Shown piece after piece: positions 7,101 to 13,313 of a stretch of 29,110 nt of DNA. Position 1 is the first letter of the stretch. Every line of letters starts with the position of its first letter. The notes beneath the pieces are model-generated. The model ran no database searches. It was not told where the DNA came from and worked only from the letters and a program-made list of their open reading frames with translations. Made by a program: the position numbers and the translations under genes. The stretch spans positions 1 through 29,110 of IMG/VR virus record IMGVR_UViG_3300034374_009298; one strand, 5' to 3'. The DNA is from a virus.

Positions 7101-7827
7101 GGGCCACCTCGCCAGTCGGCACCGCCCCGAGCGTCACCCGCAGCCGGGTCTCCTCGACGAGGCGCTTGAGCTTGTCGAGCGGCACGCCCTCGAGCTTGAC
7201 CCGCTTCGCCTCGCACTGGCTCGGCGGCACGTCGGCCAGATCGGCGAACCCGAAGAGCTTCGCCTGCACCCCGGCCCGCTCCTGGTCAGACCCGAACTCG
7301 ACCTCGATGGCGCGGAGCTTGGCGGCCCACGCCCGACGGAGCGCGTCACGGGCGAGGCCCTGCTCGACCGGGGTCATCTCGGGGCGCCGCTGCTGCTTCC
7401 TCGGGGCGAAGTCGAAGTCCTCGCGCCGGGTCTGCTGTGCCGCCCTGCCGTCATCGTCCTCGGCGGCGATGCCGAGGAGCCCGAGCACGGCGTAGCGCCG
7501 CGCGTAGGTGAGCGCCGAGCCGGTGCCCTGGATGCCGCCTTGCCGGTCCACCGGCACCCTGCAATCGGTCTCCATCCACTCGCCCGAGCGATGCACGAGG
7601 CGGGTGACGACGACGACCTGCTCGTCGGTGATGTCCTGCCCTTGGACGATGGCGAGGCCCTTCGAGGCGAGGGCGGGGCGCACGGTGCGCAGGACGTCGG
7701 CGATGTTGGCGTAGGTGTACCGGGCCTTGCCAGCGGTCGCCTTGTGCGCCTTCGAGATGTTCTCGAGCTGCGCCGTAGCGTCAGCGAGGGCCGAGGCGAC
7801 CTCGGCGATGGTGTCACTGGTCCTCAT
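7093..7827 (-). CDS. erf: ERF-family single-strand annealing recombinase
   Basis: This 244-residue protein promotes annealing of complementary single strands in phage recombination. The ERF core is at about 30-130: YTYANIADVLRTVRPALASKGLAIVQG, a strand pair, then GGIQGTGSALTYARRYAVLGLLGIAAEDDDG. The last is the family's signature with the Gly-Ser/Thr-x-x-TYxRRYxL block. The C-terminal half has a DFDFAPR patch and helical, charged segments that may bind SSB or DNA. ATG 7827 has an ACAGGAG ribosome site. It starts 14 bases inside the end of the 68-aa gene and overlaps the resolvase by eight bases, so annealing protein, nuclease and SSB sit in one operon. Confidence 0.95.
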   Translation of the reverse strand: MRTSDTIAEVASALADATAQLENISKAHKATAGKARYTYANIADVLRTVRPALASKGLAIVQGQDITDEQVVVVTRLVHRSGEWMETDCRVPVDRQGGIQGTGSALTYARRYAVLGLLGIAAEDDDGRAAQQTRREDFDFAPRKQQRRPEMTPVEQGLARDALRRAWAAKLRAIEVEFGSDQERAGVQAKLFGFADLADVPPSQCEAKRVKLEGVPLDKLKRLVEETRLRVTLGAVPTGEVARG

Positions 7828-8020
7828 AGTCAGTCTCCTGTTCGGGTGTAGGGCTTTCGTCGATGTGACAGTCGACAGCGTAGGCGGTGAGCTCGTCGAA
7901 GGTGCGCGTCACGAGCCCGACGGGTAGCTGGTTGAGGCCCCCGGCGTTGACGACCTCTACCAGCGCGTCGTAGAGGTCGCCCGCGCGGGCCTTCCACCGG
8001 AGCGCGTCAAGGCGGGTCAT
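7814..8020 (-). CDS. Small acidic-tailed protein of unknown function (68 aa)
   Basis: ATG 8020 overlaps the previous stop as ATGA. A second in-frame ATG at 8032 is less likely. The 68 residues form a probable helix pair (RLDALRWKARAGDLYDALVEVVNAGG, then TRTFDELTAYAV) and an acidic tail, DESPTPEQETDYEDQ. I do not recognise a family. The basic N-terminus and acidic C-terminus recall small phage adaptor or inhibitor proteins in general form only. It precedes the ERF gene with a 14-base overlap, which suggests coupled translation. No cysteine motif or membrane segment is present. Confidence 0.7.
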   Translation of the reverse strand: MTRLDALRWKARAGDLYDALVEVVNAGGLNQLPVGLVTRTFDELTAYAVDCHIDESPTPEQETDYEDQ

Positions 8021-8271
8021 CGCTTCGCGCACCGGCGCGCGTCAGCAAGTGCCCGAAGCGCAAAGGCAACGCGCTCAAGGTCGCCCTGACTCATGCCTTC
8101 GTGCTCGAGCGTCCAGCCTTGCGAGGCATGAACGGGCGCGGGCCGCGTTTGGCGATACAACCGCCCATCGCGCTGCTCGGCGAGGCGGATGAGATAGCCG
8201 TACCAAAAATCTACCCAATAGTCCATCTCATGCCCGGCGTAGTCGCAGGCAATGTTGCTCACTTTGCTCAC
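8017..8271 (-). CDS. Small protein of unknown function (84 aa, aromatic-rich)
   Basis: I place the start at GTG 8271, which overlaps the upstream stop as GTGA and follows a GGGGG ribosome site. The open frame extends to 8430, but the upstream part is Arg-rich shadow sequence of the neighbouring genes. The 84-residue product begins MSKVSNIACDYAGHEMDYW and carries an aromatic segment DYWVDFWYGYLIRLAEQRDG. It ends in two basic helices, GDLERVAFALRALADARR. No family is recognised. It is one of four very small genes at the promoter end of the early operon, the location where phages often keep host-directed or anti-defence proteins (inference). Confidence 0.62.
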   Translation of the reverse strand: MSKVSNIACDYAGHEMDYWVDFWYGYLIRLAEQRDGRLYRQTRPAPVHASQGWTLEHEGMSQGDLERVAFALRALADARRCAKR

Positions 8272-8375
8272 ATCGCCCCCAGCACGGCCCACAAGACGAA
8301 GAAGCCGAAGACGAGACCGATGCCGGTGCAGGCCTCGCCCACGAGCTCGAAGAAGTCGAGGTCGTCGCGGTTCAT
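8268..8375 (-). CDS. 35-aa single-span membrane peptide (early operon)
   Basis: ATG 8375 overlaps the upstream stop as ATGA, and the stop overlaps the next GTG start. The 35-residue product has an acidic N-terminus (MNRDDLDFFELVGEA) and one hydrophobic helix at about 16-34 (CTGIGLVFGFFVLWAVLGA). It would insert in the cytoplasmic membrane, probably N-in because of R3. Its CTGxGxV segment resembles that of the 32-aa membrane peptide near the lysis genes at 10311-10409. A longer frame to 8492 exists but starts with Pro/Arg-rich shadow sequence. Function is unknown; membrane-active inhibitor or superinfection exclusion are guesses only. Confidence 0.6.
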   Translation of the reverse strand: MNRDDLDFFELVGEACTGIGLVFGFFVLWAVLGAM

Positions 8376-8569
8376 GCGGCACCCCCGACGAGGCGAAAGT
8401 AGACCCCGAGGGAGCACTGCGCGAGCCCAAGGCGGCACAGCGCCCGGAGGGACGACAAGTGAGCCGGGCTCGTCGGCCCGTGGAGTGGCCACGCCTGGTT
8501 CGGGTTGTCCAGGTGCGCGTTCCGGAGGATGGCGAGCGCCGTAGCCTGCGAGTAGGTGAGGTCAGTCAT
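8372..8569 (-). CDS. Small protein of unknown function, first gene of early operon (65 aa)
   Basis: ATG 8569 has an ACAGGAG ribosome site and is the first minus-strand start below the control region at 8570-8770, so this is the promoter-proximal early gene. The 65 residues include a helix TDLTYSQATALAILRNAHLD, a Pro/Gly-containing middle and a second helix HLSSLRALCRLGLAQCSLG. The helix, loop, helix layout ending SSLRALCRLGLAQ looks like a truncated winged-helix or HTH unit, as in proteins where L-x-x-L-G-L follows the recognition helix. That reading is tentative. No other family is recognised. Confidence 0.68.
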   Translation of the reverse strand: MTDLTYSQATALAILRNAHLDNPNQAWPLHGPTSPAHLSSLRALCRLGLAQCSLGVYFRLVGGAA

Positions 8570-8769
8570 GTGTCATCTCCTGTCAGTCCGAGGCGATGAG
8601 CGCCTCGACTTCGTCTTACTGCGGCACCACGGCGCAGCGCAAGAACTTGCGCAAAATAGTTGCGACGGCAGCGCGTATCGGCACCTACGACCGGCATAAC
8701 GGCACGACAAAACAACGCGCAAAACAAGCCGTGACAAGCGCAGCGCCCCGGGGCGGATACGGTCTACCT
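8570..8769. promoter_or_regulatory. Divergent control region with palindrome, between early operon and plus-strand gene
   Basis: This 200-base stretch is clearly AT-richer than its surroundings and has no convincing coding frame. It holds the palindrome GCGCAAG-AA-CTTGCGC at 8637-8652. Related TTGCGC/GCGCAA elements recur at 8646-8653, 8716-8724 and just inside the plus gene near 8779. On the minus strand a TATTTT hexamer (8653-8658) lies directly upstream of the palindrome, so a repressor there could block early leftward transcription. On the plus strand GTGACA (8731-8736) and TACGGT (8758-8763) sit before GTG 8770. The promoter calls are weak consensus matches; the palindrome is directly seen. 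Confidence 0.55.
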
Positions 8770-9009
8770 GTGTCCTACTTGCGCGATCTGCTCACCGGCC
8801 TCGCCGTCTCACGCCCCGCCCTCGGCATCGGGCCCGCCCTCGATGACCTGCGAGCCATCGAGCGGCACCAGGTCGAGCTGCGACGCGAGCTCGAAGCCCT
8901 GCGGCACGCTGTCGACCAGTCACCCGACCGAGCCGGCATCCTGCGTCGGTTCCGTTCGCGGATGAACGGCCGAGAGCCTACCCAGGACGCATCGCCCGAT
9001 AGCCCGTAG
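8770..9009 (+). CDS. Only plus-strand gene: 79-aa helical protein of unknown function
   Basis: The frame is open from 8596, but codons before 8770 are AT-rich and not coding-like, while from GTG 8770 on the third positions are mostly G or C. The 79 residues contain a long charged helix, DDLRAIERHQVELRRELEAL, with heptad-like spacing and a basic segment ILRRFRSRMNGR. A dimeric, nucleic-acid-binding protein is possible. No Shine-Dalgarno sequence precedes the start; TACGGT ends six bases before GTG, an arrangement typical of leaderless mRNAs. It faces away from the early operon across the palindrome region and its last 32 bases overlap the metallophosphoesterase gene tail-to-tail. A regulatory role is inference. 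Confidence 0.62.
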   Translation: MSYLRDLLTGLAVSRPALGIGPALDDLRAIERHQVELRRELEALRHAVDQSPDRAGILRRFRSRMNGREPTQDASPDSP

Positions 9010-10318
9010 CCTCGGCGATGGCGTCGACCTGGTCGGCACCGCGCAGCGTCACCCCGTCGTAGACGAGCGCGCCCGAGCGAATCTCGCGCGCCTCGAGGTG
9101 CACCTCGTCGCCATCGCGCCACGCGAGCCCGATGCCCTGCTGCCAGTCCGGGGCGCCCGGGTAGCCCGGCACGGCGCCGTCGGTGCGGCACATACAGCCC
9201 GCGCAGATACCCGTGATGGACCGGCGCCCTGACGCGGTGTCGATGGTCCTGCCGAGACGAGCGACCCGATGAATGTGCCCCATGACGATGTGTGAGGTGC
9301 TGTCTGCTAGCGTCGACGACAGCCGCAGCTTCGTCCCGTGCACGACCTTGACGGCGTCCCACAGCCACCAGCCCGCGCCATACGGGCCCACGTATTCGAC
9401 CCCGAGCTCGGCGAGGGCAAGCAGGTGCGGCACCGACCCGAGCGGGGCCTCGGCACCGACTGCCATCGTGACGCTTGCCTCGTCAAGCTTCTCGGTCAGG
9501 GCGCGCGCGATGCGGGCCTCGTGGTTGCCCTCGACGTACACAATGCGCGACCCGGGCGAGGCCGCGCGCCATTGGGCGAGCTGCCAATGCAGCTCACGGA
9601 GAGCCGGCGTCGTGGTGTCCCGCAGCGCCACGGGTCGCGGGTACTTGGTCGACCATGGCCCGAGGTCGAGCATGTCGCCGAGCAGCACAATGACCTCGGG
9701 GCGGAGTCGTGCGATGACCTGGGTAGCGACATCGAGCGCCCGACGGTCATGCAGCGGGTCGAGGTGGGTCTTGTCCGAGCTCCACCGGTAGCCGTGCTGA
9801 GAGTCCGGCACGATGACCGCGCACGAGCTCGTCGGTGCGGACAAGTCGCGGGGCATCGGCTCGTGCCATGCGCCTAGGGGCTCGACCTGGTCGATGACCT
9901 TGCGCTCGAGGTCAGCCCGCACCTGATGCAGCGGGGTCACCACGACGCGCCCATCGTCGGCCTTCGAGGCCTGGTGCCACACGTTCGCGCGCCATCGAGC
10001 GACGCGCCACGTCCGACGGTCGACCTCGGCGACGTCGAGCAGGTCGTCGAGGGTGCGCACCTCCCTCGACCTCGTCGTCACGCTCCTCGCGTCATCGTCG
10101 CCGCTCACCTCGACCCGGACATCCGAGGCCGGCGGCCCATGCGCGCACACGTACCTCGACAGCGCCTTCGACTGGCGCACCGTCCAGCCCCAACGGGCCC
10201 GAATGCTCTTCCAGCCGAGGCGCCGCTGCGGCCCGTGGTTGAGGCCCGAGCCCCAGATCTCGACCCCGTGCATCCGCCAGTGACGCCGCACCCACTCGTC
10301 GAGGTCCTCGCTACTCAT
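8978..10318 (-). CDS. Calcineurin-like metallophosphoesterase with N-terminal extension
   Basis: This 446-residue protein has a complete metallophosphoesterase core in its C-terminal two thirds. Motifs are PDSQH (171-175, where the usual first Asp-x-His is replaced by DSQH), GDMLD (214-218), EGNHEAR (263-269), VVHG (325-328) and GHIHR (347-351). These residues bind two metals and hydrolyse phosphoesters. About 165 N-terminal residues are basic and Trp-rich (DEWVRRHWRMHGVEIWG, then RLGWKSIRARWGWTVRQSK) and may bind nucleic acid. Phage relatives are often encoded near lysis or replication genes, but their substrates are unknown. It is the last gene of the late run, overlapping the 32-aa gene by eight bases. 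Confidence 0.9.
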   Translation of the reverse strand: MSSEDLDEWVRRHWRMHGVEIWGSGLNHGPQRRLGWKSIRARWGWTVRQSKALSRYVCAHGPPASDVRVEVSGDDDARSVTTRSREVRTLDDLLDVAEVDRRTWRVARWRANVWHQASKADDGRVVVTPLHQVRADLERKVIDQVEPLGAWHEPMPRDLSAPTSSCAVIVPDSQHGYRWSSDKTHLDPLHDRRALDVATQVIARLRPEVIVLLGDMLDLGPWSTKYPRPVALRDTTTPALRELHWQLAQWRAASPGSRIVYVEGNHEARIARALTEKLDEASVTMAVGAEAPLGSVPHLLALAELGVEYVGPYGAGWWLWDAVKVVHGTKLRLSSTLADSTSHIVMGHIHRVARLGRTIDTASGRRSITGICAGCMCRTDGAVPGYPGAPDWQQGIGLAWRDGDEVHLEAREIRSGALVYDGVTLRGADQVDAIAEATGYRAMRPG

Positions 10319-10409
10319 CCGACACCGCGCGCCAGATGAGGAGGGCCGTCATCCACACGACACCGGCGCCCGTACAGACGCCAGCGATGTAGGACGCGAG
10401 CTCGCTCAC
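10311..10409 (-). CDS. 32-aa single-span membrane peptide (lysis region)
   Basis: GTG 10409 overlaps the upstream stop as GTGA, and the TAG stop lies inside the first codons of the metallophosphoesterase gene. The product has a short polar N-terminus, one hydrophobic helix from about residue 5 to 28 (ASYIAGVCTGAGVVWMTALL) and a polar end, RAVSDE. It is too short for most gene callers, but the tight overlaps on both sides support it. Position next to the endolysin suggests a lysis accessory, for example a small holin-like or antiholin-like peptide (inference). It shares a CTGxGxV segment with the 35-aa early membrane peptide. Confidence 0.6.
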   Translation of the reverse strand: MSELASYIAGVCTGAGVVWMTALLIWRAVSDE

Positions 10410-10798
10410 TTGGAGCCCGGGGCCTGCTGCTGCATGAGCGGGACGAGCCCCGCCCCGGCACCGCCCCCGACGGTGAGCCCGCCCCCGAAGATGGCCGCAG
10501 CGAGGAGCCCGAGCACGCGCCAATCGACCGGGTGAGACGAGCTCGAGCTCGGGCTTTGGACGCGTTGCGAGACGCCCTCGACCGTCGCCTCGATACGACC
10601 GAGTCGGCCCTCGAGATGGGGCCACCGGTCTCGCCACCACGTATCCAGGGAGGTCCGGAGCTCGCGGAGGGCGACGGTCAGCTCGGACAGGTCGCGCGTG
10701 AGGGCGGCGAGTTGCTCTCGGTCGCGCTGCGTCGTCGACCGTAGCTCATCGAGCTCGCGCTCGAGCTGGCGGATGCGGCCCTCGAGCTCGGCACTCAT
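10406..10798 (-). CDS. Coiled-coil protein with C-terminal membrane segment, candidate holin (XhlA-like layout)
   Basis: This 130-residue protein starts with a long charged coiled coil (about 2-82). Heptads include MSAELEGRIRQLERELDEL, LTRDLSELTVALRELRTSL and HLEGRLGRIEATVEGVS. A Ser-rich linker follows, then one Gly/Ala-rich hydrophobic helix (about 97-122, VLGLLAAAIFGGGLTVGGGAG). Coiled coil followed by one membrane span is the layout of haemolysin XhlA-type phage membrane proteins and of some holins. It directly follows the endolysin with an ATGA overlap, which supports a lysis function. A spanin-like role is another option, but there is no signal sequence or lipobox. ATG 10798 is preferred over upstream starts because of the overlap. 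Confidence 0.72.
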   Translation of the reverse strand: MSAELEGRIRQLERELDELRSTTQRDREQLAALTRDLSELTVALRELRTSLDTWWRDRWPHLEGRLGRIEATVEGVSQRVQSPSSSSSHPVDWRVLGLLAAAIFGGGLTVGGGAGAGLVPLMQQQAPGSK

Positions 10799-11379
10799 AG
10801 CACCGCCCACCACGCGAGGTAGTAGCGCGGATACGATGCGGCGAGGCGCCTCGACGTCACCTTCGACGCCCAGTTGCCCTCGATGGTGATGATGTGGTCG
10901 CCTTCTACCTCGAGCACGAGGCCGGTGTGCTCATAGATGGTGCGCCCGTCGCGCTCGCTGCAGATGACGAACACCGCCCCCGGCTCGGGCGTGGTGAGCC
11001 ACACGCCCGGGTGCTCGTCCTCGACGCTCACCGCCCATTCGAAGAGCTGCTTGACCCCGACGAGGAAGCGGCCCCAGGGGTGCCCGTCGAGGGCCGGTGC
11101 GAAGGGCTTGGTCCTCGTGAGTCGCCAGTTGGGCAGGGCGAGCCCTCGTCTGACCCACTGCGAGACCGATGCGGCACACCAGTCGGGCCCGACCAGGTCG
11201 CTCCACCAGTAGTCGGCGATGCCTCGGACGAGGTGATGGATCTCGGGCCCGTCATTGGAGCCGGCGGGCTCCTCTTTCGCATGCAGGTCGGACAGAGCGG
11301 CGAGGAGCACGCTAGCCCGGAGCACTGCAGCGCCATCCAGACCCAGCGACGCGAGCACACGGTCGCGGGTGTCACTCAC
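10795..11379 (-). CDS. CHAP/NlpC-P60-like cysteine peptidase, probable endolysin
   Basis: This 194-residue protein resembles cysteine amidase/peptidase lysins. The catalytic Cys is in PDWCAASVSQW (C68, start of a helix). The His is in YEHTGLVLEVEG (H151, start of a strand), and the polar third residue is in IITIEGN (E167 or N169). Between them is a substrate-binding region with PEPGAVFVI (131-139), the usual strand before the His. The product would cut peptidoglycan at the end of infection. It has no signal peptide, so it needs a holin, and candidate membrane proteins flank it on both sides. GTG 11379 has an excellent GGAGGTGA ribosome site and overlaps the upstream stop by eight bases. A virion-associated tail lysin is the alternative. 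Confidence 0.82.
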   Translation of the reverse strand: MSDTRDRVLASLGLDGAAVLRASVLLAALSDLHAKEEPAGSNDGPEIHHLVRGIADYWWSDLVGPDWCAASVSQWVRRGLALPNWRLTRTKPFAPALDGHPWGRFLVGVKQLFEWAVSVEDEHPGVWLTTPEPGAVFVICSERDGRTIYEHTGLVLEVEGDHIITIEGNWASKVTSRRLAASYPRYYLAWWAVL

Positions 11380-11557
11380 CGGTCACCTCCGCAGGTCGCA
11401 CCGAGAAGCCTGGCACGTCGTGCACTTCCTCGCACTGCACCTCGTGGACACCGGACAGGTCGACGATCTCGACCGTCCCGCCCCCGACTAGGACACCGAA
11501 GAGGAAGCCGAAGGCGACGTAGAGCTCGCGCGGTACGGGTCGGGTGTGTGCGTCCAT
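11372..11557 (-). CDS. Small membrane protein upstream of endolysin (61 aa)
   Basis: ATG 11557 has a GGAGG ribosome site; the longer frame upstream is shadow sequence. The 61-residue product has one hydrophobic helix near the N-terminus (about 12-32, LYVAFGFLFGVLVGGGTVEIV) and a mostly acidic, soluble tail with one Cys (VHEVQCEEVHDVPGF). A positively charged N-terminus (R6, R10) ahead of the span predicts the tail outside the cytoplasm (inference). It sits directly before the endolysin, so a holin, pinholin or spanin-type role is possible. The Cys lies in the tail, not at a lipobox. Confidence 0.68.
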   Translation of the reverse strand: MDAHTRPVPRELYVAFGFLFGVLVGGGTVEIVDLSGVHEVQCEEVHDVPGFSVRPAEVTGE

Positions 11558-11558
11558 G

Positions 11559-12020
11559 TCAGTCCTCCAGAGCTTCGACGATGCGCTCGGCAAGTCGGGC
11601 GACGTCTCGGGGCGGAATGGGGATGTCGACGTGCTCGAGCAAGGTCTGCGACGCGAGGGCGATGCGCTCCTCACGAGGCGAGGCGGCGACGAGCACGATG
11701 TCGCCCACCACATCGAGCACCGAAGGACCGAACTGCCGCAGCGCGTGGCGCACGTCCTCCCAGGCCTCGCGCCTCTTCTCGCGGCGCTGCTCGACCAGCT
11801 CTTCGAGCTCCTCGTCGAGGCGGATGACGCGCGCCCGTTCGAATCCGATGTGACGCTCGATGCGGTCGAGCCCGGCCTGGATGGTCGCGATGCTCTCGAG
11901 GTCGAGCTCGGCCATCGTGTCGGCGAGGTCCTCGATGAGCTCGCCCTGCTCATCTTCGAGCTTGCGGACGCCTCGGCGAGCTCGTCGCAGGTCGGCCCGC
12001 GCTCGTGACACGCGCCCCAT
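11559..12020 (-). CDS. Coiled-coil protein of unknown function (153 aa)
   Basis: The 153-residue product is dominated by coiled coil from about 3 to 95, with long runs of E, R and L heptads (RRARRGVRKLEDEQGELIED, then RLDEELEELVEQRREKRRE). A short hydrophobic segment follows (SVLDVVGDIVLVAASP) and the end is acidic and helical. The start ATG shares one base with the upstream TAA (TAATG), which points to reinitiation, because only a weak GAG lies upstream. Position between the tail-tip genes and the lysis cassette would suit a small virion or chaperone protein. I do not recognise the family. Confidence 0.75.
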   Translation of the reverse strand: MGRVSRARADLRRARRGVRKLEDEQGELIEDLADTMAELDLESIATIQAGLDRIERHIGFERARVIRLDEELEELVEQRREKRREAWEDVRHALRQFGPSVLDVVGDIVLVAASPREERIALASQTLLEHVDIPIPPRDVARLAERIVEALED

Positions 12021-12214
12021 TAGACCGGCTCGACAGTGTAGAGGTCGGCACCGCTGCGCACCTGCCAGACCGACCCGGTGCTCGATACTTCGAGGGTCGC
12101 GCCATCCCCTGCGGCGAGCGCGGTGAGCACGGCACCGGCGACGGTCGCGCTGTTGACCGGGTCGATGCTCACGGTCGCGATCTCAAGCCCCGCGGAATCT
12201 CGAATTGTGAACAT
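12020..12214 (-). CDS. Small beta-rich protein of unknown function (64 aa)
   Basis: ATG 12214 overlaps the upstream TAA by one base, and the stop overlaps the next ATG in the same way. The 64 residues read as a small beta sheet: MFTIRDSAGLEIATVSID, ATVAGAVLTALAAGD, ATLEVSSTGSVWQVRSG, then LYTVEPV. Such short beta proteins often occur among phage tail-tip and fibre genes. I do not recognise a family. Base composition is mixed: the first codons resemble the lower-GC upstream gene, the rest resembles the phage. Confidence 0.65.
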   Translation of the reverse strand: MFTIRDSAGLEIATVSIDPVNSATVAGAVLTALAAGDGATLEVSSTGSVWQVRSGADLYTVEPV

Positions 12215-12969
12215 TATTCGCCCTTAATGTGGAAGAGGTGAAGGTATCTGACCTCCATCTGACACGAGCCCAAGTCAAAGGTCACCCCGGTCGCGGCCTG
12301 CGTCACTGCGGAGGTCTTGTTGCCCAGGAAGCTTGACAAACCGACCGCTAGCGCGTCATCCGTCCCAAGGTCCAGAAGCGCGGCTTCTGTCTGCGTGGCG
12401 ACGATAGCCCCAGCTCTCCTTGACATAGCCTTGGCCGCCGAAATCTGTTCGCCTTGCGTTGGCGGCGTATCGCTCCAGCCCGAACCCGTGCTTCCAACGG
12501 TAAACACTGCAGAGATCGCCCGAGCGTCAAACGTGCCAGAGTTCACATAAGTGTATGCGGCTGCACCTGTGATACCAGCCCCGACAAGGCGATCAGTCCC
12601 GGTGGTGTTCCGCAAGCACTGGCAATCGTTGAACTGTGTACTGTCAGCCTTAAAACGCATGATGCGCGCTCCTACCCCGTTTTCGCCCCAGGTCAGGGCG
12701 CCCGTTGGCGTCAGGACCACGTCCAACGAGTCCCGCGAGCCGTCGTAGTCCGGAAAGATCCCGAGCAGGCTGGAGAGATAGATCCAGCTGTTCGCAGTGG
12801 AGCCGACTCCGTAGGCAATCGCCGAAGCGGTCCGCACTGCTCGTCCGTCCTCGTCCCGGACAGTCATCGTCAACGAGGCAAGGTCCGCCAGAGCGCCACC
12901 GGAGCCCGCGAGGTCCAAAGTCAAGGCGCGATAGTCGGCCTTCGCTTGGTTGGCGAGGTAGCGGATCAC
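12214..12969 (-). CDS. Probable tail or host-recognition protein with atypical composition (251 aa)
   Basis: GTG 12969 overlaps the upstream stop as GTGA; the frame extending to 13368 is shadow sequence before that. The 251-residue protein starts with a strand and linker region, then has a Gly/Ser/Thr-rich, probably beta-structured body. Examples are STANSWIYLSSLLGIFPDYD, a two-Cys segment FNDCQCLRNTTGTDR, and FDARAISAVFTVGSTGSG. It ends in an aromatic VRYLHLFHIKGE. Its GC content and third-position G/C are visibly lower than those of neighbours. Location after the tail-tip genes and this composition fit a recently exchanged receptor-binding or fibre protein (inference). No recognised domain. 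Confidence 0.72.
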   Translation of the reverse strand: MIRYLANQAKADYRALTLDLAGSGGALADLASLTMTVRDEDGRAVRTASAIAYGVGSTANSWIYLSSLLGIFPDYDGSRDSLDVVLTPTGALTWGENGVGARIMRFKADSTQFNDCQCLRNTTGTDRLVGAGITGAAAYTYVNSGTFDARAISAVFTVGSTGSGWSDTPPTQGEQISAAKAMSRRAGAIVATQTEAALLDLGTDDALAVGLSSFLGNKTSAVTQAATGVTFDLGSCQMEVRYLHLFHIKGE

Positions 12970-13283
12970 CGGCCAGCCCTCGCGGTGACAGTGGCCGTCG
13001 CCGACCCCGAGGCGACCGAAAGGTAAACCACGTGCCCGCCGAGGTTGCGAGCCGGTGGCGAGGCGCCGGGACAGTTGAGCTCGACCACCGCGCCGGACGC
13101 GAGGGGCAGGGTCTCGGCGCTCGCATTGACGGAGCCGCCGTCCGTGCCGGTCGGATACCAGAGGACGTCCGAGCCGCAGGAGACCGACCAGCGGGTCGCG
13201 TTCGCGGGGAGGGTCACCTGCAGAGTGGTCGTGCCGAGCGTCACATCGGTCGGGGTGTCGAGGGCGGTGATCGTCGATGCCAT
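12966..13283 (-). CDS. Small beta-sandwich structural protein (105 aa)
   Basis: ATG 13283 has a GGAGG ribosome site. The 105-residue protein is nearly all beta strand by pattern: TDVTLGTTTLQVTLPAN, TRWSVSCGSDVLWYP, ETLPLASGAVVELNCPG, then HVVYLSVASGSATATV. The two Cys residues, separated by about 35 positions, might form an Ig-like disulfide outside the cell. It lies between the tail-tip protein and the candidate receptor-binding protein, so it is probably a minor tail component. No family is recognised with certainty. Confidence 0.7.
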   Translation of the reverse strand: MASTITALDTPTDVTLGTTTLQVTLPANATRWSVSCGSDVLWYPTGTDGGSVNASAETLPLASGAVVELNCPGASPPARNLGGHVVYLSVASGSATATVTARAGR

Positions 13284-13313
13284 GGGGCCTCCGGTTGCTG
13301 AAATTGTAACAGG

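Noticed and set aside
8596-8769. Upstream ATG extension of the plus-strand 79-aa gene
   Set aside because: Codons before 8770 are AT-rich and cross the palindrome and promoter-like elements; coding-like third positions begin at GTG 8770.
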